Shown piece after piece: positions 38,701 through 64,000 of a stretch of 64,000 nt of DNA. Both the position numbers and the translations under genes were made by a program. This stretch comes from Ascaris suum (taxonomy: Eukaryota > Nematoda > Chromadorea > Rhabditida > Ascarididae): contig CM024173.1 in the NCBI GenBank assembly GCA_013433145.1, positions 10,932,322 through 10,996,321 of the forward strand. The letters are read 5' to 3'. Under the pieces are notes generated by a model. It was not told the origin of the DNA. It saw nothing but the letters and a program-made list of their open reading frames with translations, and searched no databases. Every line of letters starts with the position of its first letter. Position 1 is the stretch's first letter.

Positions 38701-40572
38701 GTAGAGAAATTTTCCAATCTAACATTTGAAGGTCATCATAAAAACGACCATGAATTTCACCTTAACCATATGACCATTTTGACCAAACTTTTTCAGATTT
38801 GGCCAAATCTGTTGACCACAAATTCGCCATAAATTTAACAACCATAAATCGTATGATTGTAGACTTTCTTTATAGCCTTCTCGAAAAGTTGATGAAACAA
38901 TATGAAATGACCACATAGCATGTTATCTTATTATATGCGTCATACCTGTGAAACTTCGTAATTCGGCTCACATATACGTCTATGCACAGATAAAAGGTTG
39001 CTATAACGAAGTATATTTCGAAAAGCGCATTAGAAAGTGGAAATTTAAGTTCAATGTGTTTCGCTGTTCGTTTCGCTCATTTCGATGGCAAAATATTTTC
39101 AAGGAGTTTTCCCAACAAAGTTCGGATACCCATAAAATTTCTTTGCTTATCGAAGTTTTCTTCGTCACCTTAATGCTCGTCGACATCCTTGCTTGCTTCC
39201 CTTTAAAGCTCCTCTATCTATTCTCTCGTCGTTATTTGATTACCTATTGTGGCATTAGTTACTTGTATAAATTTGATGCTTGAAGTTAGCTTGTACTCAC
39301 AATTTTGTATCGAACGCTAGAATGAGGTTTCACTCAAAAAAAAAAGATTTCTCTCGTGGCACTTAATTCAATTATCATTTGTATAAGCCATAAAGATTCA
39401 TTGTACACATACCCAGACCTTTACCTGAAAGTACCTGAAAGATATCTGAAAGGTTTGATTACTAATCTGCAGATGGGATTAGGAAGTGATAGTGGCTTTT
39501 AGCCTGGATTAGAAGGAAATAATTGTTGAAGAGTGAAGATATCGACGTTCCTCGTATTCCTTCGAAAAGTCTACGAGCTAAAGATTCGAAACCTTATCAG
39601 ACGACTATAACATTAAAAAAAAACTAAGAATGCGAAAATATTTCCTAATGTATCCAGTAAAAGTAATATTACAGCATTATTAAAAAGCAGTAATATCTTT
39701 AATTAATCACTCCAAAGCAGTAATAACTTTCACAGCATAGTAACGAATCGATGTGAAGTGAATATAGCGATTAACTTTTCCTTGCATCAGTGTGAAACTT
39801 CTATAAGACTTCATCACCTTCTGACTGTACCGGACTTTCGACCAGATGAAATAGAAATCGAACGCAAATATCACTAAAGATCGCCAGAGAAAGATAAACA
39901 CTTTCTTAAAGCAATAAAATTACACACTGATTTAATATTTAGTGAAATTCTCAAAGCATTCATCAATCTATTCTCCCATCACTCTTTGTCTTTTCTTTAC
40001 ACTCAACTTTACATGATGCTATGTGCGCTTTATGTAATCGTAACATTTGCTTCTCGTTTTATCACCTCTATGAATGCGATGTTAATATTATTGCTTTATG
40101 CATCTCGTTGATGACCCGATCGTTCTCTTATTAAAGCTGTGATGAAATAAAACGAAATTTTACACCTCGACGAGAGTATTTCCGGTCATCGTTTTTCTTT
40201 AGAGCTCCAATAATTTCCCACAGAACGTACACTATCAGGTATGAGGCAACTCTCACATCTAGGTATGACATTACATTTTTTAAACCTAGGTGACTCACTT
40301 TTCAATCAGCTCGGATGAGTATTATTGAATCGAACGGACGTATAGAATTCGATTAGTGCTGTATGTGGGTGAGTTTTGTTATCAGACAAGTTCTGATACG
40401 GTGCGCGGTGTTGCTCTGATGGCAATATTTGAAATTCGACCATTTGATTGCTCGCTTAACGATTAAATATCTTTTCTTTTTTGAATCTTGACCAGGAAGT
40501 TTATCCATCTTTTACCTGCAACATATGAATAAGTGCTCTGACTAAAGCTGCAGCCTCTTCTTCGAAAATATT

Positions 40573-40643
40573 TGTGAGATTTACATGAGGTTTTCTGGGA
40601 CTTACATAAGGTTTTGTGGGAGTTACATGAGGTTCTTTAGAGA
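40573..40643. repeat. Three-copy tandem repeat of about 23 bases
   Basis: Three diverged copies of a unit containing TTACATGAGGTT, with variants ending TCTGGG, TGTGGG and CTTTAG, upstream of STAT. Confidence 0.6.
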
Positions 40644-41913
40644 ATGACCACAGCTGAGAGTCATCGAGAAGGGGAATATTGCAGAGGTTCTACTTTAAAA
40701 GACGAAGAATTTAATTTTTCTTTTCTTCTGATCGAACAGCAGTCGATGTTGCTGTTTCCACTGAGAAACGTTTCCCCTCAACTTAAGCGCATCTATCCCG
40801 TATACTCCACAAATACCTCCAACCAGCCGGCTGTCTCCTACTAGCTAGAAAATGGCAGGATTTGTTGCGTTTGCTATTGTAATGAATCGTCTGCGAATTG
40901 TTCTCATTATAACATGGCTTTTACGATTATTGAAATCACTCGTATATATGCATAGAAATATATGCGCATTTTTATATCTTCTCTGCTTAATTATGCAAAA
41001 TTCAGAATAATCGATATTCATATAAAGTGATAAAGAAGTAATTTCCTTTAGTAAGTATATAAATATTTGCCAAATAATATAATATTATCAGACACCATGT
41101 CTAAGAATTTTTAATGCTGACCTTCTAATTATACTTTAAAATCATCGAATTTATATTAGAGGTATTAACTTTCAAGTGTCCCTCGAAATATGTTTGAAAT
41201 TTGAGGCATTTATATTTTCATTTTTTTCCCTCGTTTTCTATCAGTTCATTGAAAGGAGTCCCTCTTCTCATCCCCCCCCCCCCACCCTTCCCCCTTCCCA
41301 TTCCTGAATCACCCCCTTCCAATCTAAAGTGGATTTTGTTGCATAACTTTTAACTACTATATATCTTATAGAGTAAACACACAAAAAAAGAGAGATGCCT
41401 ATCGTATTCATTTGCACTCACTAAAATTTTATTCTCATTTTATCCTTATTATTCATAAATAAATCAACGTGCATACAAATTATAGATAAACGTATTTAAT
41501 TGATAATAATATTTAATCATTGCGATATGGATCGTGTGTTGAATTTCCGTTTTATGCATCGTCAAGTTGGGAAAAATGCCCTTAGGGCGATGATCGCCTC
41601 TAACGATAAATCATTGCCCAATAAGTTGTTTTAAAGTTTGAATTGCGCTTATTTCGCAACGAGAATCTTCTAAGGTTGATAGAATGAACTCTGCAAGTTC
41701 GCTTTATGCATCAATCATCGTTTGATTGTTTTGAGCGATAATTGATTTTGGAAGTAGCCACATAATAGTTCTTTGAATTAAGCTCATCCCCTTCAATGAA
41801 TGAAATCGGAAATATTTCAGGTCTATAAAAATCATTTAGAATATGCAGGTTTTTATTGCATAGTAAAAAAAAGGTATTATAATTTTTTTTCACTTCACTT
41901 CAAAGGATGATGT

Positions 41914-41929
41914 GGGGGGGGGGGGGGGG
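41914..41929. repeat. G16 homopolymer upstream of STAT
   Basis: Sixteen G about 550 bases before the STAT start, followed by a G-rich stretch to about 41965 and a further G13 at 42165-42177. Confidence 0.9.
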
Positions 41930-42470
41930 AGGAAGGGTTGCGGGACGGGGAGAGGGGAGGGTGGCAGTCATTGTAGTCAATATTGTAGACGTGTTGGCGT
42001 TAGTCGTTCAATCTGCACCACCCGGTCGATTAGTTCTTATATGCATATATCGTTAAGTGCTTACAAACTGCAACGGATATTTTGAAAGAACGGGAAGAAT
42101 AGACGTAATGCTTTACGGCTATAACATTGTGAGTGCTAAATAAAGCGACAGAAGATGTAAGGGAGGGGGGGGGGGGGTTACGTTATCCACTCAAAAATAT
42201 TCTAATTAAAAAATATTCAAATATTCAACGATAGAATCACACCTAATTTAAAAAAAAAAAAAACGAATTTTCCATAGTATTCTATAGGGATATTTTCTAT
42301 ATTTTATTATTATATAAATATAAATTTTAATGACGCTTATTTTTGTGCTTCCATATAAAATATCGCTGTGGTTTTTTTTTTTTTTTTTTTTTTTTTCAAC
42401 TGTATACGGATATCTAAACGTCGAATATCGAAATGAAATGCGATCATTTATTTGAAGGTCCTAATTCGGT

Positions 42471-57601
<15,131 letters not shown>

Positions 57602-60600
57602 AGCATTATGCACTAGCCCTTCACGTTCTTAAAAATCAATAGTGGTGATATCCTAGTTGCACTTTTATCGACCTTTTAGAGGCTCGACATATGATTTTCA
57701 TAGGTTAAAGAACATTACCGATCGATTGGGCACAAAGTGATGCATCTAGAAGCGCGAACGGAATACGCTAACAAGATTTCAGATCCTTATATTGGTTAGA
57801 GGGGCAATCCATTTTATTCTCAAAATAAGATTAGTTATTTTGATGCGTTTTAAATGCCTCTCAAAGTGATCATTTTTTTTTCATCGATTCGATCACAATC
57901 GATCGATAAAATTTCCCAACTAATTTATTTTTGAATAACTGTTTTATTTGAGGATTTTATCGTTGTAATTTAAAATCGGCTATTTCCTCAATTTTTCATA
58001 AGAATTTGTTTAATTATAGCGTTTAGCATTCTAAATAGTGAAGAATGTTCTTTTTTCGTTATTGTATCGAAATTTGCATATTCGATTCATGAGATATTCA
58101 CTATATTTTGGAATATTTTCATATTATTTTGACTATCTTTTTCTTCAAAAAAGAAATTTTTTTTTTGTTTATATGCCCTTTTTTTTTTCAAAAATTTTGG
58201 GATCTCATATCTGATATTTTTATTAATTTATTAATTAATTTAGGTGCTTAGATTTCCTCAATTTTTTCTTTTCAACAACACTATATCGTTATTTTTCATT
58301 TATAATAGAATGATGTTAGCTTGAAAATTGAAAATTTCTGTGAAAATTGTCTACAACGCTCATCACTATATATGCCCTCTAGGTGTATATGCGTCAATTA
58401 ACCTTTAACAGCATAATTAACCTTTATGAAGGTGTTCTGTTTCGTTGAATTAGGCGACCTTTTGAGTGATAGTTGTAGTGAAAATTCTAGAGGTATTTTC
58501 ATTGCTTACTGGGAGCAAAAAAAAAAAAAAAAAACAATGCATAATAATTGCATATTGAAATACAGACGAGCAGTAAAATTGTTTTTTTTTTTCTCAATTA
58601 GGAGGCGATATGTTCATTGATGACGTTGATATAAGAGTGTTGTAATATTGATGAAGAAGTGCTTTTTTTGAAAATATACTCTAATTTACGATCTTTAAGT
58701 TGTTATAATATTTTATTAGTAAATAACGATTGATATTTTTAGTGAAGTTCAATCGATTGGAATATTTTACGAAAAAAAAGAGTCGGAAATGTTCGCAAAT
58801 TTTCATAATTGATTTTCAATGAGAATTACTTCTAGATCATCTTTGGAATTCATTTCTTTCTTTGTAATTTGTTTATTTGTAGAAATGATTATTCGCTTCT
58901 TTTATTTTTATTTTAACTCGTTAAAAAATAAATTGTAAAGTATTTCATATAAGTTTGTTTTTTTTTTTTTTTGTTTGAGAAATGATCCATATCGTTGAAT
59001 TTTTTTTTTTTTTTTTGAAGATTTGTTTTCGTCTTTTTTTTTGTGTCTTGATTGTCGGTCTCTCTTCTCTATCGCAATTGTCGCATATCGTTTGCAATAA
59101 TTGGGAGCATTTTACCTGATGATCAATTTATCGATCATCTCAGCCGCGAAATATCGATTAGCTTTTATAAGGAAATCATGGAAAATTATAACGCCAATCG
59201 TATCTTCATCAACTTTACAATTTTATTCATTTAAATTAACTAAAGGAATTATTAAGAGAACAAGTAATATCCTATACGTATCTGTGGAACTTAATCGGAT
59301 TTCTAGGCTTTTCATTATGCGTTTTTTTTTCTTCAGTTTTTATGGCGACGTGAAAATCTTTCAGTTTTAAATTCGAGAATTACTTTCAATAACGACGTCT
59401 AGCATTTCCGCCATATCAATTTCGTGCTCTTTGTAAGTTGAAGTGCCCAATGATGTGTCATCCATAAGATGGAGTCTATATTTATTTGAGATTTCAATCA
59501 TTAAATACCTCATCTTGATCTATTTTTATGTCCTATATTTGAATTTATTTATGTTATTGGAGTATGAAACATTTTTTTAATATGCGAATTGTCTATCTCT
59601 ATGTTGATTTTGTGCCCTTTAAAAGTGTGCTGTTTCATTTTTCGCCTCTTTTTTTTTTTCTTTATCTAAACCCTCTCAGCTAAATTTTCTTATGTGACTT
59701 GATCGTATTATTGATTCATGAAACATTTGCCTTTGATCTTATATAAATTCCGGGATGTAACGTTTAGGATTTTGTTCTTGATCTTGGATTGTTTAGAATG
59801 GAAAATGTAAGGCATCGGAAGGGGGAAGAGAGATTATGCTTATTCTTCAATTCTGCAAAATATTAGCCCTGGCTATGGAGTCACTCAGCATGGATAAATT
59901 GTAACGGTAGATGAGGGGAATATTTTTTTTAGAAGAGGTTACTGAAGTCCATCAGTGTGTACCTGATGATACAGTAACGACGTTACATTTCATCAGGTGT
60001 CGATCTTTTTCGAATACTTGAAAACGGATAAATTCGAATAATATGGTGGGAGAGTAATGGGCAGCAATTATTGTACTCGGTATCATATATGAAGTTTTTA
60101 TCGCAAATGTAAACAGTGATGTATATTCAGTGAAGTTTTTTATGCTTTCATTTATAATAAAGCTTTACCTTTCAAGTGTTTATTCCTAAAGAATATCAAA
60201 ATTCTTTCGTCCTAAAGAATTAAAGAATGCAATAGTGTTATCTATCGCATCTCGTTTACTGTATAATAGGATGTTGTCTAAGTGCATTCGATCCTATTGC
60301 CACATTATTATATAGATAGTAATATCTGATAGCTGAATTTATATATGTGGAGATGTGTACATGATGAGACTAGATAATGCAATATTGCAATTCTAATGTT
60401 GTGAATAAGTGAAAGAAATATCGATGGTTGCGATTCACTTGTGGGTTCTTTTTTTTGAGTGGGAATGTTTTAGCGAATAAAATAAATAATAAATTTGAAT
60501 ATATTAAATTTATTTCCTGTATGATAAAATCAACGATTGCTATATAAAATCATTGAATATGACAACTCAATTGATAGGGTAATGATGAAGAATTCATTTG

Positions 60601-62910
60601 CCTACATGAGGATTCGTCAAGTAAATAAGCAGACAGGTGAATGTATTTGTGTGCGGACAAGTATCAACAATTTATTCTTTTATATTCATTGCAATCTGAA
60701 ATTCAAAAAAAAAAAACGTTCGATTTTGAAACGTTCAATAAGCTTTGAAAACGTTATGCTCTAATATACGCAGAAATATCCGATGATGATAAAGGAAATG
60801 AGGATTCAACAAAACCACTAAACGTTGCCAGCATAATAATAGAGGAAGATTAGACATGTGCTATAAATTAGACTCAAATACATCAAAAAGAATGCTAGCC
60901 CCTCAAAATTCACCCAACCATAATATCCTCCTTCAATGTGTCATTTAATGCTTAATACGGATTGGTGAATGGTGACTCAAAATTTGTGCTTTATTCTCAT
61001 GGAAAAAATGATCGCCAACTAGCTTCACATTGAATTATATGACGTCTAAATGAACATCCGCTTCGGAAATCAATTATGAAATGCAACTGCAAATTCGCTT
61101 AGAAATAAACGCCATATTATTTGATGAATGATGCCAATCGTTTACAATATAATGAGTTTTTCTTTTTCCTGGAAGTATTAATATCGAACAAGTTTTTTTT
61201 TTTTTCATTAGTGAAATAACATTGAAAATGGATGGGGTGATCATCGTTACGATTTTTTTGCATGAAGTTGAATTTCACATAAGAAAGCTGAAGCTTTAAT
61301 TTAAACGGATATTCGAAATAGTCAATGGGGATGAAAATTTTTGAACTAAAATCAACGAAACGAAACAAGAAATTCCACAATAATGCCAAAAAAAAAATTA
61401 GAAATTTTTAGCGCCAATGAAATGAGCTGAAGAAATAAATATTGATGAGGAAATAAAATGCAATCTATTCTTTCTTTATTATACTTTTTTTTTTTAATTT
61501 CTTCAAAATATGGAGCAAAGAATGGAAGAGAGAGAGATGTGCAAAATTGAGACTTCATTCAATTTCATAAACGTAATAGTTTTTGTTGGGCATATCTTGA
61601 AGTTTTTCTTTTTTTTTTCAAAAAGTGGGAAAATTTCGCTAATAAATGGTGAAATTTTACTCATAATCACAAATTTATGTGTTTTTTTTATTGGTAAATC
61701 CAAATATAAAATATTCTATCCCTAATTGAGGTCTGAGTGTGTCATTTTATTATAATACTCGAAACTTTGGAGCTGTTTTCCTCTCGCTCCTGTTCCTCTA
61801 CTCAATAGCATACAAATAACTGAACGAAACTTCAACACCTTTAACCCAACACTTACACTCCTACCATGAAATCGAGATATGCGTTGTTTCTTCTATTATC
61901 CTCTATCGAGCGGTTCACGCAAAGAAAACTCGATCGTTAACTTACTCATTCCAACAATAAAATGTCTTTCATGCAAATGTGTCGCTCAAAAGAGGTCATA
62001 CTTCGAGAAGAATTACCCCTCAAAATAGTGGTGCTTCAAGTTGAAACTTTTAGTCATGGAACGCTTCAAAGATCGATTTTCGAAAAAAAAAAAACTCTCC
62101 CATCGTTGCACACATTTCGAAATTTGTTGACTTAGCATATCAATCAAACCTTCGATAAACGAATATATTGAAAATTGAATATGAGCACTTCGTTGATTAT
62201 TCTTCACATATTTTTTTAAACGATTCTAATGCATTCTCTGTTCTAAATTATGTTGGCGTCATCTATTTCATATAGTTGGAATGTTGCATGTGGGTTTTTT
62301 TCTTTGCCTTTCCAAGAATGAAAAAAATTTCTTCTGGCGTTTTTTTTCCCCGATTATGCACAAATGTGGCGCAAATTTTCGCTTGCAAGACTTTATGTCA
62401 CATTCGTCGTTCAAATCTAGTCTACTATCCGGAATTTGTGAGCATATCAGGTCCGGTACTTATAATACTGTTTTATTGTTTACATCCAAGTGTCATCTCC
62501 CTTCGCCTAGCCTAGTAGAAAGTTATATCCGTGTGGGATGCTTATGTTTCGGAATTGCTCATGATGGTTCAGTTGTTTTGAGGTGCCTTTATAAGGGTTA
62601 ATTGAAAATTCGAAATGCATTATTTCATCGATATCGCCGATTGACCTCGAAGATTCGCACATATGTGCCAATTGAAGAAAAAAAAAAGTTAATGCGACAT
62701 TCTTGGGTGATGAACGAAGAGCATCGCCGGTGCTCAATCATCTCTACTGACATTCTCGTTGTGATCGATATATGACATTCATATCAGCTGCTTGCAAACG
62801 TTTAACACGCTGACATTAGCTAATATTCTTCTTTTTCTTCCACCTCTTTATAGCATCTAGCACCTAGGTGGCAACTGTGTATTTCGTAAATAATGCAAAT
62901 CGGAAGGGGT

Positions 62911-62927
62911 GGGGGGGGGGGGGGGGG
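62911..62927. repeat. G17 homopolymer
   Basis: Seventeen G preceded by GGGGT, in the region downstream of STAT. Confidence 0.9.
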
Positions 62928-63426
62928 AGCAACGAGAGTTGAGTGAGAGATTACATGTTGAACAAGTGGTAGAGATGAGTGTTTTCACACTATAAGACGA
63001 TTCCATGGAAGTTTTGCGTTGGCGTATGTTGTGCACAAATGCAATTTATACCTGTACGCTAAGGTATAGCGGACCTTCACAGGTATGAGTTGCGATTTCC
63101 ACTTGGATTGTAAACAAGAAAGAGGTACGCTAGGAAAGCTGATACTATATGTTGTTGTTGCAGCTAAGTTCACTACAGCAATCGCTTGCAAAATAATTGA
63201 AGAATTCGCTTTTGCAAATCATCCGCCAAAAAATACCATTTTCCGCACTCGACCATTTGCACAACAAGAAATACTCGCAAGCATTAAGATACCTTTAAAA
63301 TCATGCAATAAATATATTTCATGGATCAATCTTTGACTTCTAATCGGATGATATGCCATGCAATCTGATAGGACAGCATCATAACACCTGCAACAAGCTT
63401 TTAGTGAAATCACCTGTGTTTTCTAC

Positions 63427-63575
<149 letters not shown>

Positions 63576-63689
63576 TTAATATTTTTCGACTATCTAATCA
63601 TTGCATTTATAAAATCATCTTCACTGCATAGTCTTTATCTTACATTGTTCGTCAAATTGTTTTTGCAACGTATATTTTCATCGCCGTTT

Positions 63690-63740
63690 TATTTTGCAAT
63701 TTTGCAATTATTTTGCAATTTGGTTTTATTTTGCAATTTG
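63690..63740. repeat. ATTTTGCAATT short tandem repeat
   Basis: Four copies of the core TTTTGCAATT within 51 bases. Confidence 0.75.
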
Positions 63741-64000
63741 AATCGCGTTCATTCTCTCGTTGACTCGATTAAATTACAACATGCTTGCTATAAATAATTG
63801 TAATCTCTTTCTTAGCTAATTGAATGCTTTATCTGCTCTTACTTTAGTTTATTATACTCTTTTTGTTTTTATAGTTTTCGTAGAAATTTTCAATATTCTC
63901 TTTAAGTGGCATTCAATTTTATGACTTCACTATAGATAACTCTAGTAATATTTTTGTTATTCGTCATATTCTGATGTTGGATTTATGCTTTGATTGTTAT

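Larger units (their letters stand above)
34880..42470. other. TSR2 to STAT intergenic region (TSR2 3' UTR and STAT upstream DNA)
   Basis: About 7.6 kb without a supported gene. It includes C16 (35688-35703), T22 (36307-36328), C12 (41272-41283), G16 (41914-41929), G13 (42165-42177) and T25 (42372-42396). A 111-codon plus-strand frame at 38948-39283 is about as long as chance allows in 64 kb of this composition. STAT regulatory sequence is presumably here, but no motif stands out by eye. Confidence 0.45.

Noticed and set aside
38948..39283. 111-codon plus-strand frame between TSR2 and STAT
   Set aside because: The length is close to the longest expected by chance at this base composition, and it has no motif.
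59052..59234. 60-codon frame reading LPDDQFIDHLSREIS
   Set aside because: The composition looks protein-like, but there is no convincing acceptor, partner exon or family.
63085..63413. Overlapping frames on both strands near the right end
   Set aside because: Each strand offers an acceptor-like site and a plausible peptide, so I cannot choose, and neither has a partner exon inside the window.

Overview
The window looks like nuclear DNA of a nematode. It is AT-rich, with long introns, intron ends of the (T)TTTCAG type, start codons lying just downstream of acceptor-like AG sites (as expected for spliced-leader trans-splicing), a STAT gene without the canonical STAT N-terminal domain (the nematode STA-1 form) and an Apple/PAN-domain gene. 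The many (TA)n and poly-G/C tracts also fit a nematode. Species cannot be read from the sequence; a parasitic nematode with long introns is my inference.

Layout. 41-10084 (+): the 3' exons of a gene I cannot name, whose 5' part lies outside the window. Its introns contain minus-strand open frames that may be nested genes (around 1165-1365 and 5558-6382). 16402-17428 (-): a small two-exon gene for a secreted, cysteine-containing protein of 72 residues. 23359-24153 (+): a tentative gene for a single-pass membrane protein. 25075-26999 (-): the 3' two exons of an Apple/PAN-domain gene whose 5' exons I could not place. 30874-34879 (+): a complete three-exon TSR2 gene (ribosome biogenesis; escortase of small-subunit protein eS26). 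42471-57601 (+): a complete thirteen-exon STAT gene encoding 684 residues, with coiled coil, DNA-binding region, linker, SH2 domain and C-terminal phospho-tyrosine site. 57602-64000 holds no gene that I can support.

TSR2 and STAT are the two firm calls. In both, every exon junction keeps phase and the protein signature motifs are intact. TSR2 is housekeeping and STAT is a signal-dependent transcription factor; about 7.6 kb separates them in the same orientation, too far for an ordinary nematode operon. The other genes are inferred from exon-by-exon reading and carry lower confidence.

Between genes the DNA is AT-rich with simple repeats: five long (TA)n tracts of 72 to 156 bases, ten G- or C-homopolymers of 12 to 19 bases, several minisatellites and two perfect hairpins. 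I found no tRNA, rRNA, spliced-leader RNA, CRISPR array or recognisable transposase.
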